Shown here: one piece after another, positions 45,670 to 54,448 of the stretch
Position numbering within the stretch: position 1 is the first letter of the stretch
How the letters are laid out: the number at the start of each line of letters is the position of its first letter
Origin: UBA668 sp041918155
GTDB lineage: Bacteria; Actinomycetota; Acidimicrobiia; Acidimicrobiales; Ilumatobacteraceae
Direction: 5' to 3'
Assembly (NCBI GenBank): GCA_041918155.1
Contig: JAYRWH010000012.1
Span: forward strand, 4,634 to 68,633
Length of the DNA stretch: 64,000 bases
Translations under genes and position numbers: made by a program
Notes under the pieces: model-generated
Told to the model about the DNA's origin: nothing
The model's input: only the letters and a program-made list of their open reading frames with translations
Databases searched by the model: none

Positions 45670-45850
45670 GGTGACGCAGCGTAGGCACCATTCCGGCGTC
45701 GGCGAGCAGGCGCATGGCACGCAATTCATCGAGGTCGAGCAGCACCGCCTCGCGCGGCGCAGGGCTGAGCAGATGGGTGACGACACAGTCGGCGCAGCCG
45801 GCGCTGCCGTCCATCACACAGGTGTCACAGGAGATCACGATTCGGGCCAT
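45656..45850 (-). CDS. Small cysteine-motif protein
   Basis: This 64-residue protein begins ARIVISCDTCVMDGSAGCADC, with two Cys pairs (CxxC at 8-11 and CxxC at 18-21) that look like a zinc or iron site. The rest is a Leu-rich helix-forming region (LLDLDELRAMRLLADAG). It is directly upstream of queG and overlaps it by 14 bases. Function is unknown; a small partner of the Fe-S enzyme is possible. Confidence 0.7.
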   Translation of the reverse strand: MARIVISCDTCVMDGSAGCADCVVTHLLSPAPREAVLLDLDELRAMRLLADAGMVPTLRHREAT

Positions 45851-45918
45851 GGCGACATCGTGCTCGCGGGGTGTGACACGGAAGTCTCCGAGGCCTTGCT
45901 ACCGCCCGGGCGGCCTTC

Positions 45919-45980
45919 GAGTGTTTCGTACCCGGTTTCCGCATAGGAAACACTCCAAGAAGGACGCTCCGGTACGAAAC
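45919..45980. repeat. Overlapping inverted repeats with mutually exclusive pairings
   Basis: Three perfect inverted repeats share sequence. GAGTGTTTC (45919-45927) pairs with GAAACACTC (45947-45955). GTTTCGTACC (45923-45932) pairs with GGTACGAAAC (45971-45980). GTTTCC (45935-45940) pairs with GGAAAC (45946-45951) around a 5-base loop. The left arm of the first two overlaps, so only one can form. The element lies between the NYN gene end and the small Cys protein start on the transcribed strand. A terminator/attenuator or operator is possible. Confidence 0.8.
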
Positions 45981-45992
45981 CCTCGGACGGGG

Positions 45993-47201
45993 TCAGGAGT
46001 GGGCGAGGGTCAAGAAGACGTCGCTGGCGACGGTGTTCGCCCCAGCAGCGCGGACATCTTGGACGACGGCTTGGTCGTTGGTGACCACCACGACCGGCCG
46101 GCGGGTGTCGATCGACTCGACCTCGGCCCGCAAGATGTCGTCGGCGATGACTCCCGCAGGGGAATAGCTCACTCGCACCAACCGCCGGCCGGCGGCGTGG
46201 GCGCCCACGACATCGGCCCCGTCGAACACGATGTGCACCAACGTGCCCCACCGGCGGGCGATGCGCTCGCCGGCCCCGATGCACGCGGTGCGCTGCTGTT
46301 CCAGCGAGCGGTCGGGCCAGCCGAGCTTGGCGACGTTGTAGCCGTCGACGAGCACGACCACTTCGGGGGTGCGGAACAGGTGCTCGGCCTCGGCCGTGGG
46401 CTTGCCGTACACGGCCCCGGGGATCGCGACCGGCTTGCGGCGGTGGCCACGAGCCCGCGGCGCGGCGCCCTTCGACAACACGAGCGCCTCAGTGAGCAGT
46501 ACCCGCACCCGCTCGAGATCGACCCGCCCCTCCCCGTGCGCGGCCGCCGCCAGGGCCGCATCGCGGGCAGCCAACGCATCGGCCAGCTCGACGCGGAGAC
46601 CGGCAAGCTCGTCCTCCACCTCACCGGCGCGGGTATCGGCCTGCGCCGCCCCGGCCGTGCGCCGCCGCGCCATCCGCTCGGTCTCGTTCAGGCGGGTGGT
46701 CAGCGTCGTTACCTCGGCGCGCATGCGAGCCAGCTCGGCCTGCGCCTCTGCCCGGGTGGCACGCTCGGTCTCCAACTGCCCGCGCACGGCCACCAGTTCA
46801 GCGCGCGCCTTCTCGCCGGCGGCTTCGGCGGCCTCGCGCCGCTTCTGCTCGCGGCGGACTTCGGCCGATTCACGCGCTTCGCCGCGCGCCCGGTCGGCAG
46901 CCTCCACGAGGGCGACCGCGTCCTCCTGCCACCCGACGGGGCGCTGCAGCCAGAGCATGCCCACCTCGTCGATGAGATCGCGGGTGGCCACGCCAGCGAG
47001 CACCAACCTGTATGCCTCGTCATCCTCCACAGCCACGCGCACTTTGGCGAGCGCTGCCGTCGGCAGGCTCTGCAGCTTGAGGAACGGCTTCAGCCCGGCA
47101 GGGAACACAAGCGGCGGCTGAGTGCGCTGCCCGGCCGCGGCGAGTCCGACGGCGAACTCCAGCGCCGACCGCAGCGATCGATCAGACAGGTGTTCGGGCA
47201 C
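45993..47201 (-). CDS. NYN-domain (YacP-type) RNA-binding nuclease-like protein with coiled coil
   Basis: This 402-residue protein has a C-terminal NYN/PIN-like domain of about 150 residues: VVVLVDGYNVAKLGWPD, HIVFDGADVVG, then DILRAEVESIDTRRPVVVVTND. The conserved acidic residues suggest an RNase. A long coiled coil covers about 105-240 (EVRREQKRREAAEAAGEKAR and more). The N-terminal 90 residues are conserved in actinobacterial relatives. It is divergent from the DnaQ/UvrC-like nuclease, with LexA-like boxes in the shared 93-bp gap. Confidence 0.87.
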   Translation of the reverse strand: MPEHLSDRSLRSALEFAVGLAAAGQRTQPPLVFPAGLKPFLKLQSLPTAALAKVRVAVEDDEAYRLVLAGVATRDLIDEVGMLWLQRPVGWQEDAVALVEAADRARGEARESAEVRREQKRREAAEAAGEKARAELVAVRGQLETERATRAEAQAELARMRAEVTTLTTRLNETERMARRRTAGAAQADTRAGEVEDELAGLRVELADALAARDAALAAAAHGEGRVDLERVRVLLTEALVLSKGAAPRARGHRRKPVAIPGAVYGKPTAEAEHLFRTPEVVVLVDGYNVAKLGWPDRSLEQQRTACIGAGERIARRWGTLVHIVFDGADVVGAHAAGRRLVRVSYSPAGVIADDILRAEVESIDTRRPVVVVTNDQAVVQDVRAAGANTVASDVFLTLAHS

Positions 47202-47241
47202 CAGGCCAATCTACGACCGGCGAGTCGGTGCCCGTCCGCCA

Positions 47242-47277
47242 CCGAACAGGTGTTCTTGACTTCGAACGGGTGTTCGT
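47242..47277 (+). promoter_or_regulatory. Two tandem LexA/SOS-box-like dyads
   Basis: The second dyad, 47262-47277, reads TCGAAC, GGGT, GTTCGT, which matches 11 of 12 fixed positions of the mycobacterial-type SOS box (TCGAAC, four bases, GTTCGA). The first, 47242-47257, reads CCGAAC, AGGT, GTTCTT (9 of 12). They are 20 bp apart centre to centre, two helical turns, and overlap a TTGACT promoter-like hexamer at 47256-47261. They lie 18 to 53 bp upstream of the nuclease start and 41 bp or more from the divergent NYN start. Confidence 0.7.
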
Positions 47278-47294
47278 GATCGACTGTGTGTTCG

Positions 47295-48941
47295 ATGCAA
47301 CGTTCGTTCGAGGATCTCGGTACCCCACTGGCGGACGTCACGTTCTGCGTACTCGACATCGAGACGACCGGCACCGACCGCGGCACCGACCTCATCACCG
47401 AGATCGGCGTGGTCAAGGTCCGCGGCGGCGAGTGCCTCGGCACGATGGGCACGCTCATCAACCCGGGCAAGGCGATCGCCCCGGCGGTCGTCCTCCTGAC
47501 GGGCATCACCCAGTCGATGGTGGCCACCGCGCCGCGCATCGAGACCGTGCTCCCCACCCTGCAGGAGTTCGTCGGCGAGGCGGTCATCGTCGGGCACAAC
47601 GTCGGCTTCGACATGTCGTTCATCAACGCGGCGATGCTGCGGAGCGATCGCAACTCGTTCCGCAACACGATCGTCGACACCCTCCCCCTCGCCCGCCGCC
47701 TAGTTCGCGACGAGGTACCCGACTGCCGCCTCGGCACGCTCGCCAGCCGCTTCCGGCTCGACCACCGCCCCAACCACCGCGCGCTCGACGATGCGCTCGC
47801 CACCACCGACCTGCTGCACCTGCTGCTCGAGCGGGCGGCGGGCCTCGGCGTGCTCGGCCTCGACGATCTCGTCGCCCTGCCGACGATGAGCGGCCACGCT
47901 CAGGCGGGCAAGCTGAAGCTCACCCACTCGCTGCCGCGCTCGCCCGGCGTGTACCGCTTCCTCGGCGCGAACGACGAGGTGCTCTACGTCGGCAAGGCCA
48001 CCAACCTACGGGCGCGGGTGCGCAGCTACTTCTCCAGCGACGATCGGCGCAAGATCGGCCCCATGCTGCGCGAGACCCAGAAGCTCGCGCACACCGTGGC
48101 CCACGAGCCGATCAGCGCCGAGGTGCTGGAGTTGCGTTACCTGCACCGGCTGAACCCGCGCTACAACCGCGTCGGCACCACGTGGCAGAAGTCGTGCTAC
48201 GTGCGCCTGACCACCGACGAGGATTGGCCACGCCTGGTGATCACCACCGAGCCGGCAGCCACCGGCGTGCACCTCGGCCCGCTGCCGTCGCGCGCCACCG
48301 CGGCGACCGTGATCGAGGCGGTGCAGTCAGCCCTGCCGATCCGCCGCTGCAGCGGTCGCCTTCGCAAGGGCCACAAGCCCGCAGCCGACGCCACCCCGTG
48401 CAGCGGCGCCCGCCTCGGCGTGGCCATGTGCCCGTGCAGCGGCACCGCCGACGAAGCCACGTACTGGCGCGTCGTCGGCCAGGCCGTCGCCGCGCTCACC
48501 ACCTCGCCCGAGGTCGTGCTCGACGTGTTGTGGCGCAAGGTCGCCGCGCTCTCCACCTCGCGCCGCTACGAGGAGGCCGCGTCCGTTCGCGACCGCGCGA
48601 ACGCGTTCGCTACCGCGATCACCCGCCAGCGCCTGCTCGACCAGCTGCGCGCGGCCGGCGATGTGGGCGTGCAGTTGCACGGCACCGTGCTGCACATACG
48701 CGACGGCGTACTGCAGAGCGCCCACGCCATCGACCAGTTGCCGACCGGGCTCGAGCTGCCTCCGCCCGACGTGCCGGCCTATCCGGCTCCCCTGCCACGT
48801 CACGCGGCCGACGAGGTGCTGTGCCTGGCCCGGGCGATCGAGCGCGCCAGCTTCCACGCCCGGCTGCTGTGGTGCGAGGGCGAGTGGGCGTGGCCCACCG
48901 TGCCGGTGCGCGAAGTCACGCGGCTCGACCAGGCTGCCTAA
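47295..48941 (+). CDS. DEDDh exonuclease fused to a UvrC-like GIY-YIG endonuclease
   Basis: This 548-residue protein joins a DnaQ-type 3'-5' exonuclease (DIETTG, HNVGFDMSF, HRALDDA motifs, about 1-170) to a UvrC N-terminal GIY-YIG domain. That domain is seen as SPGVYRFLGANDEVLYVGKATNLRARVRSYF in parts, about 210-290. A cysteine-rich insert and a UVR-like helix (RRYEEAASVRDRANAF) follow. The same architecture is known in mycobacteria (UvrC-like/Cho-like). It probably trims or cuts damaged DNA, and the SOS-like boxes fit. GTG at 47286 is an alternative start. Confidence 0.88.
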   Translation: MQRSFEDLGTPLADVTFCVLDIETTGTDRGTDLITEIGVVKVRGGECLGTMGTLINPGKAIAPAVVLLTGITQSMVATAPRIETVLPTLQEFVGEAVIVGHNVGFDMSFINAAMLRSDRNSFRNTIVDTLPLARRLVRDEVPDCRLGTLASRFRLDHRPNHRALDDALATTDLLHLLLERAAGLGVLGLDDLVALPTMSGHAQAGKLKLTHSLPRSPGVYRFLGANDEVLYVGKATNLRARVRSYFSSDDRRKIGPMLRETQKLAHTVAHEPISAEVLELRYLHRLNPRYNRVGTTWQKSCYVRLTTDEDWPRLVITTEPAATGVHLGPLPSRATAATVIEAVQSALPIRRCSGRLRKGHKPAADATPCSGARLGVAMCPCSGTADEATYWRVVGQAVAALTTSPEVVLDVLWRKVAALSTSRRYEEAASVRDRANAFATAITRQRLLDQLRAAGDVGVQLHGTVLHIRDGVLQSAHAIDQLPTGLELPPPDVPAYPAPLPRHAADEVLCLARAIERASFHARLLWCEGEWAWPTVPVREVTRLDQAA

Positions 48942-48982
48942 AGCCAACGCCACGCCCCAACCGTGCGAGGCTGGGAGCCGGA

Positions 48983-51505
48983 ATGCGCAAGCGATCGGCT
49001 GCCGCCCCCGCGAGCATCCACACCGAACCGATGTGGTCGCTCGCCGACGAGGTCGTGTTCGAACGACTCGCCACCACGGCCAAGGGACTCACCACCGCTG
49101 AAGCGGCCACGCGCAACACGAGCGAAGTGGCGGTGCACTCGCCACGGCGGATGACCGAGTGGCGCCTCCTGCTGCGCCAGGTGGAAAACCCGATCGTGCT
49201 CCTGCTGCTCGGTGCCACCGGCCTGGCAATGGCCCTCGGCGACCGCACCGACGGGCTCATCATCCTCGTGATCACCGCCGCCAGCGGCACCCTCGGGTTC
49301 CTGCAGGAGCGCGGCGCGGTGCGCACCGTGGAGGAGTTGATGGCCGTCGTGCGAGTGCACTCCGACGTGCTCCGCGACGGCACCGAGGTAGAGGTACCCG
49401 TCGACGACGTGGTGCTCGGCGATGTGCTGATCCTGCGCGCCGGCGACGTGATCGCCGGCGACGCGCGGGTGCTGGCCTCGGACTCGCTGCTGCTCGACGA
49501 GTCGCCGCTCACCGGCGAGAGCTTCCCGGTCGAAAAGCGTCCCGGCGTGCTGCCCGCGGTCACCTCACTCGGAGCGCGTACGAACTCGGTGTGGTGCGGC
49601 ACCCACGTCGTCAGCGGAGCGGGCACCGCCGTCGTCACCGCGATCGGCGCGGACACCGAGTTCGGCAGGGTCGGCGCGCGCCTCGCCGCTGCTCACGTGC
49701 CCACGGCGTTCGAGCTCGGGCTGCGCCGCTTCGGGCTGATGCTGATGCGCACCGCGGGCGTGCTCGTGGGCCTCTTGTTCGCCGCCAACGTCGCGCTCGG
49801 GCGTGGCGTGATCGAGGCCCTGCTGTTCTCCCTCGCACTCGCGGTCGGCCTCACCCCACAGCTGCTGCCCGCCATCGTCAGCGTCACCCTCTCGTACGGG
49901 GCGCGGCAGATGGCCCGCCAGCGGGTGATCGTCAAGCGACTCGACGCGATCGAGGACATTGGCGCGATCGACGTGCTGTGCACCGACAAGACGGGCACGC
50001 TCACCACCGGCGTAGTGCAGCTGACCAAGGCACTCGATGCGAGCGGCGCCGAGTCGGCCGATGTGCGCACCCTCGCCTGGATCAATGCGTCCACGCAACG
50101 CGGGTTCATCAACCCGATCGACACCGCACTCGCCGCCGACCCGCCCGCCGAGCCCCCGGCCGTGCGCCTCATCGACGAGCTGCCCTACGACTTCGACCGC
50201 CGGCTGTTGTCCGTGCTCGTCGAGATCGACGGCGTCACCACGCACGTCACCAAGGGCGCCGTGCAATCGGTTCTGGCCGCCTGCGGCGATGGGGCACCGG
50301 CCGACGCGACGGAGCGCTTCGAGCAGCTCTCCACCGAGGGTTTCCGCGTGCTCGCGATCGCCACCCGCACGTACACCACCGACGCACCGACGAAGCTGGC
50401 CGTGGCCGACGAGAGCGCTATGGCGTTCGCCGGGTACCTGTGCTTCGTCGACCCGACCAAGGCCGACGCGGCAGAGGCGATCGCCGAACTCGTCAGCCTC
50501 GGTGTCGCCACCAAGGTAATCACCGGCGACAACCGCTACGCCGCCGCCCACGCCGCCGCGGCCGTCGGCCTGTCCGTCGAAGGGCTGCTCACCGGCGACG
50601 AGATGGCGACGCTCACGCCCGAACAGCTCACCGCACGGGTGGCGACCACCGCGGTGTTCGCCGAGATCGATCCGCTGCACAAGGAGGCGATCGTCGCCGC
50701 GCTACGAGCTGCCGGCCGTACGGTGGGTTACCTCGGCGACGGCATCAACGACGCACCCTCATTGCGCAACGCGGATGTCGGCATCTCCGTGGACACCGCG
50801 GTCGACGTGGCCAAGCACTCGGCCAGCGTCGTGCTGCTCGACAAGGACCTCGCCGTGCTCGCCGAAGGTATCCGTCAGGGCCGCCGCGTGTTCGCCAACA
50901 CGCTGAAGTATGTGCAGGTCACGATGTCGGCCAACTTCGGCAACATGATGTCGATGGCCGTCGCCGCGGTGGTGCTGCCGTTTCTGCCCCTGCTCCCCCG
51001 CCAGATCCTGCTGCTCAACTTCCTCTCTGATGTACCGGGCATGACGATCGCCGCCGACCGCGTCGATCCCGAGTCCGTGGCCGATCCGCACGGCTGGGAC
51101 ATCACCCGGCTGCGCACGTTCATGATCGTGTTCGGCCTGGTCAGCTCGGTGTTCGATCTCACCACCTTCGCCGTGCTGCGCTGGGGCTTCCACAGCGAGG
51201 CCGGCCTGTTCCGCACCGGTTGGTTCATCGAGTCCACTGCCACCGAACTCGCAGTGATGCTCGTGCTGCGCACGCGCCGGCGGGCATGGCGCAGCCGCCC
51301 CGGTACGGCGTTGCTGTGGTCGTCGGCCGCGATCGCGGCGCTGACCGTCGCCCTCCCCTTCACACCGATGGCCAATGATCTCGGGTTGGTGCGCCCCGGC
51401 GTCGGCGTGCTGATCGTGCTGGCAACGATCACGATCGCCTACGTGATCGCCACCGAGATCGCCAAGGAGTGGACGACGCGGCGCGACCGGGCGAAGGCGA
51501 GCTGA
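48983..51505 (+). CDS. Magnesium-type P-type ATPase (MgtA-like, P3B)
   Basis: This 840-residue ATPase has TGES at 177-180 and the phosphorylation motif CTDKTGTL with D335. The membrane-4 motif is LTPQLLPAIVS, a Gln variant seen in MgtA/MgtB relatives. The hinge region is GDGINDAPSLRNADVGISVD. After the last catalytic helices, LPFLPLLPRQILLLNFLSD resembles the MgtA C-terminus, so Mg2+ uptake is likelier than Ca2+ export. About ten spans are visible. The ATG at 48983 is chosen; the frame stays open upstream through another gene by GC bias. Confidence 0.9.
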   Translation: MRKRSAAAPASIHTEPMWSLADEVVFERLATTAKGLTTAEAATRNTSEVAVHSPRRMTEWRLLLRQVENPIVLLLLGATGLAMALGDRTDGLIILVITAASGTLGFLQERGAVRTVEELMAVVRVHSDVLRDGTEVEVPVDDVVLGDVLILRAGDVIAGDARVLASDSLLLDESPLTGESFPVEKRPGVLPAVTSLGARTNSVWCGTHVVSGAGTAVVTAIGADTEFGRVGARLAAAHVPTAFELGLRRFGLMLMRTAGVLVGLLFAANVALGRGVIEALLFSLALAVGLTPQLLPAIVSVTLSYGARQMARQRVIVKRLDAIEDIGAIDVLCTDKTGTLTTGVVQLTKALDASGAESADVRTLAWINASTQRGFINPIDTALAADPPAEPPAVRLIDELPYDFDRRLLSVLVEIDGVTTHVTKGAVQSVLAACGDGAPADATERFEQLSTEGFRVLAIATRTYTTDAPTKLAVADESAMAFAGYLCFVDPTKADAAEAIAELVSLGVATKVITGDNRYAAAHAAAAVGLSVEGLLTGDEMATLTPEQLTARVATTAVFAEIDPLHKEAIVAALRAAGRTVGYLGDGINDAPSLRNADVGISVDTAVDVAKHSASVVLLDKDLAVLAEGIRQGRRVFANTLKYVQVTMSANFGNMMSMAVAAVVLPFLPLLPRQILLLNFLSDVPGMTIAADRVDPESVADPHGWDITRLRTFMIVFGLVSSVFDLTTFAVLRWGFHSEAGLFRTGWFIESTATELAVMLVLRTRRRAWRSRPGTALLWSSAAIAALTVALPFTPMANDLGLVRPGVGVLIVLATITIAYVIATEIAKEWTTRRDRAKAS

Positions 51506-51521
51506 ACTCAGCGGGCTCGCG

Positions 51522-52352
51522 TCAGCCGGCTTCGATCGTCGCCCCGCCGTGGTCGATGCGCAGGATCTTGGTGTGACCCTCCGAGGGCAGCGCCGCGGCG
51601 AGATGCTCGGCCTCGTCGACTGCACACATCACGGCCACCGCCGGTCCTGAACCACTGAGCCACGCCGCCCACGCACCCGCCCCGAGCGCGGCATCGAGCG
51701 CGGCCCCCGACGGCTCCGCGGCGGCCAGGCGCTGCTGTTGGTGCAATCGATCCTGGGTGGCGGTGCGCAGCGCACCGACATCGCCTGCCGCGAGCGCGGC
51801 GACGAGCAGGGCAGTGTGGCCGATGTTGAACACGACGTCGGCCAGCGGCACTGCTGCGGGCAACCTGCCCCGCGACTCGTCGGTGCTCGTGGAGAACGTG
51901 GGCACCCACATCACGATCGCGGGGTCGAACGACAGCCGGATACGCACTGCCCGTCCACCGGCGGTGGCGACGATGCCGCCGTACAGCGACGCGGCGACAT
52001 TGTCGGCGTGACCCTCCAGCTCGGCGGCCACCGCCAGCAGCTCCTCGCGTGCCGCGTCGAGCAACGCCGGCGAACCGCCATGACGCTGAGCGTGCGCAGC
52101 GACGAGGCCACCGACCCGCACGGCACCGCTGAAGCCCATGCCCCGCCCGACCGGGATCGGCGAGCGCACCCACAGGTCGCCCACCCCACCGAAGCGGCGG
52201 AACGCGACGGCGGCCGGATGGTGCTCGTCGGCCGCGCGACCGCCGTCGGGCGGCGCACCGACGCCGACCTCGGCGTAGAGCGACAACGCCATGCCGAGCG
52301 TGTCGAAGCCGGGACCGAGGTTGGCCGATGACGCCGGAACGCGGGCGATCAT
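51522..52352 (-). CDS. thrB: Homoserine kinase (GHMP family)
   Basis: This 276-residue GHMP kinase phosphorylates homoserine for threonine synthesis. It starts IARVPASSANLGPGFDTLGMALSLY, typical of ThrB, with the C-terminal WLSGSGPAVAV motif. The ATP loop is PVGRGMGFSGAV, where GMGFS replaces the usual GLGSS, an uncommon variant that deserves note. The other threonine genes are not adjacent; trpD is upstream. Confidence 0.9.
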   Translation of the reverse strand: MIARVPASSANLGPGFDTLGMALSLYAEVGVGAPPDGGRAADEHHPAAVAFRRFGGVGDLWVRSPIPVGRGMGFSGAVRVGGLVAAHAQRHGGSPALLDAAREELLAVAAELEGHADNVAASLYGGIVATAGGRAVRIRLSFDPAIVMWVPTFSTSTDESRGRLPAAVPLADVVFNIGHTALLVAALAAGDVGALRTATQDRLHQQQRLAAAEPSGAALDAALGAGAWAAWLSGSGPAVAVMCAVDEAEHLAAALPSEGHTKILRIDHGGATIEAG

Positions 52353-52380
52353 TGCGGCACCGCCATGCGTTGATCAGCCA

Positions 52381-53442
52381 TCAACGGCCCAGTTCCTCCG
52401 CGGCCTGCTGAGATACGGTGACCCAGCGACTCAGCAGAGCCGCAGCCGCGCCGGAGTCGACCGATTCGGCGGCTCGCTCGAGCCCCTCGCCGAGCGTCTC
52501 GGCGACACCGGCGACAACGATCGCCGCACCTGCGTTGAGGAGCACGATGTTGCGATGCGGACCGTGCTCGCCGGCGAGCACATTGTGCACCACCCGCGCG
52601 TTGACCTCGGGGGTACCACCGACGAGTTCATCCAGGATCGCCGGGGCCAGGCCCACATCGACCGGGTCGACCTCGAAGCTGCGCACATTGTCGTCATCGA
52701 GCGCGAGCACCGTGGAGCTGCCGGTGGTGGTGAGCTCGTCGAGGCCGTTGCCGTGCACCACCCAGGCCCGATGCGAACCGTGCACGCGCAGGCCGGCGAG
52801 CATGCGCTCGGCCATTCCCGGGTTGGCGACGCCGATCAGGTGGCGCTTCACCCGGCCAGGGTTGGACATCGGCCCGAGCAGGTTGAACACCGTGGGGATG
52901 CCGATCTCGCGACGGCTGGGAGCGGCGAAGCGGAACGCAGGGTGATAGCGGGCGGCGAGGCAGAAGCCGATGCCCACGTCCTCCACACAGCGCAGCACCC
53001 CCTGCGGGCCGAGTTCGATCGCCACGCCGAGTGTCTCGAGCACGTCGGCCGTGCCGCATTGCGAGCTGGCCGCGCGGGCGCCGTGCTTGCACACTGGAAT
53101 CCCGGCGCCGGCGGTGACAATTGCGGCCATCGTGCTGACGTTGATGCTGTGGCTACGATCGCCGCCGGTGCCGACAATGTCGACCGCCCGCGCTTGCAGC
53201 TCGGGCGGCAGGGGCACGAGCGTGGCCGCGGCGAGCACGGCATCGAGCAGCCCGGACAGCTCGTCGGGCGTCTCGCCCTTCGCGCGCAGGGCGACGACGA
53301 ACCCGATCAGCTGTGCAGCAGTCGCCTCACCGGCCAGGATCGTCGCCATCGCAGCGCGAGCCTGTGCCGCCGACAGATCGCGTCGCTCCAGCAGTTCGGT
53401 GAGAAGGGCCGGCCACCCGCCGAATTCGTCGAGACCACTCAT
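52381..53442 (-). CDS. trpD: Anthranilate phosphoribosyltransferase TrpD
   Basis: This 353-residue enzyme joins anthranilate to PRPP in tryptophan synthesis. It shows DIVGTGGDRSHSINVSTMAA, which binds PRPP, and CKHGARAASSQCGTADVLETLG. The N-terminal 70 residues form the helical domain (GEATAAQLIGFVVALRAKGET). No other trp gene is in the window, so it is a standalone copy. Both it and thrB are transcribed toward the P-ATPase. Confidence 0.95.
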   Translation of the reverse strand: MSGLDEFGGWPALLTELLERRDLSAAQARAAMATILAGEATAAQLIGFVVALRAKGETPDELSGLLDAVLAAATLVPLPPELQARAVDIVGTGGDRSHSINVSTMAAIVTAGAGIPVCKHGARAASSQCGTADVLETLGVAIELGPQGVLRCVEDVGIGFCLAARYHPAFRFAAPSRREIGIPTVFNLLGPMSNPGRVKRHLIGVANPGMAERMLAGLRVHGSHRAWVVHGNGLDELTTTGSSTVLALDDDNVRSFEVDPVDVGLAPAILDELVGGTPEVNARVVHNVLAGEHGPHRNIVLLNAGAAIVVAGVAETLGEGLERAAESVDSGAAAALLSRWVTVSQQAAEELGR

Positions 53443-53484
53443 GCGGTGCAGGCTAGGCAGTGTGGCATGGATACGGCGAAGGCG

Positions 53485-53724
53485 TTATGCCGTACGCCGC
53501 CGCTGACGGATCATCCGCCGCCGCTCGCGCTCGGTGGCGCCACCCCACACGCCGGCCTTCTCCCTCACCTGCAGGGCGTACTCGAGGCACGCGACCCGAA
53601 CGCCACAGTCGGCGCACACGGACTTGGCCTCCTGGCCCTCGTCGTCGTCGTCCGGGTAGAAGATGCTCGGCTCGAGGCCCCGGCATGCCCCGAGTTGGCG
53701 CCAATTGATCTCTTTGGCCGACAC
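53485..53724 (-). CDS. WhiB-family iron-sulfur transcription regulator
   Basis: This 79-residue protein has the four WhiB cysteines: one in GACRGLEPSIFYP and three in SVCADCGVRVACLEYA (CxxC then Cx5C). The conserved GVWGGATERERR turn is followed by the basic MIRQRRR tail. WhiB proteins hold an O2/NO-sensitive [4Fe-4S] cluster and partner with sigma factors. A GTG at 53724 is 8 bases after GGGGGA. A TTG at 53760 would add 12 residues. A promoter-like site lies upstream. Confidence 0.9.
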   Translation of the reverse strand: MSAKEINWRQLGACRGLEPSIFYPDDDDEGQEAKSVCADCGVRVACLEYALQVREKAGVWGGATERERRRMIRQRRRTA

Positions 53725-53742
53725 TGAAGATGTCCCCCATCT

Positions 53743-53771
53743 ACTGTGTTGCGGGATCAAACCCCTTGCAA
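53743..53771 (-). promoter_or_regulatory. Candidate whiB promoter
   Basis: On the minus strand TTGCAA (53766-53771), a 17-base spacer and CACAGT (53743-53748) lie about 20 bases upstream of the whiB GTG. The -10 matches 3 of 6. The -35 sits within an imperfect palindrome CCCCTTGCAACGGG (53762-53775), which could be an operator. Confidence 0.4.
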
Positions 53772-53806
53772 CGGGAAGGAATCTAGGTGCGCTCCGGGGG
53801 GCTTGG

Positions 53807-53827
53807 AAAGACCCAATTTGTGTCTTT
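53807..53827 (-). terminator. Weak hairpin after the DUF3501 gene
   Basis: A perfect 6-bp inverted repeat AAAGAC (53807-53812) and GTCTTT (53822-53827) with a 9-base spacer lies 19 bases after the DUF3501 stop. It is AT-rich for this genome and has no U-tract. It might end the redox operon or be an operator for whiB. Confidence 0.3.
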
Positions 53828-53845
53828 TCTGCGCGTTTCGCCCCG

Positions 53846-54448
53846 TCAGGCGGTCAAGTCGGCCCGCAACTCGCCGATCGTGGTCGTCGCCAGCTCGACC
53901 GCCTCGGTGTACGCGGGGTGGGCGATCTCCAGCAGGGTGCCTTCGCCGAAGGCTGCGACCTGAGCGGGGCTGAAGGCGAACGTCACGTAGTGCACTGCCG
54001 CCGTGGTGTGCTCGCGAGTGAGTTGTTCGGCGTGCTGCGGGTCGACCGCGCACGGCACCACTTCACCGGTGGGCAGGCGGAATCGAACGGCCTGCTCGAC
54101 GCCCACCAGCTTGGGCAGCCACTCTCGCATCTGTTCGTCGGAGGTGAGCTCGATGAACATCGTCGCGCACAGCTCGCCGCGCTCGGGCACCATCGGGTTG
54201 TACACGTCGAGTTCCTGCTGGACGCCCTCGTCGGTGAGGATCTTCTCGGCGCGGGCCATCTCCTGCACCTGGAACCGCATCGTGTCGTGGTTCTCGAAGA
54301 GCAGGGTGATGATCGTGCCCACGTGCACGCGGCGACGACGCTTCAGCTCGATGACATGAACGCGAAAGGTGTCGCGCTCGCGCTCGTAGGCGCGCACGTC
54401 GGCGATGTCGGCGAGGGTGAGCTTGCGCGAAACGATGTGCGTGGTCAC
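53846..54448 (-). CDS. DUF3501 family protein
   Basis: This 200-residue protein begins TTHIVSRKLTLADIADVRAY and contains RRVHVGTIITLLFENHDTMRFQVQEM, the hallmark of DUF3501. No cysteine motif or membrane span is obvious. Family members are regularly found beside rubrerythrin and a GlpC-like Fe-S protein, and the function is unknown. The start overlaps the Fe-S gene by ATGA, so both are made together. Confidence 0.88.
   Translation of the reverse strand: MTTHIVSRKLTLADIADVRAYERERDTFRVHVIELKRRRRVHVGTIITLLFENHDTMRFQVQEMARAEKILTDEGVQQELDVYNPMVPERGELCATMFIELTSDEQMREWLPKLVGVEQAVRFRLPTGEVVPCAVDPQHAEQLTREHTTAAVHYVTFAFSPAQVAAFGEGTLLEIAHPAYTEAVELATTTIGELRADLTA

Noticed and set aside
49565..50680. 371-codon minus-strand frame inside the P-type ATPase
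   Set aside because: His/Gly/Arg-rich antisense frame with no recognisable domain.
47228..51505. 1425-codon frame suggesting a giant fusion with the P-type ATPase
   Set aside because: The first 585 codons lie in the wrong frame of the DnaQ/UvrC-like gene and are Arg/Pro-rich; the ATPase begins at 48983.
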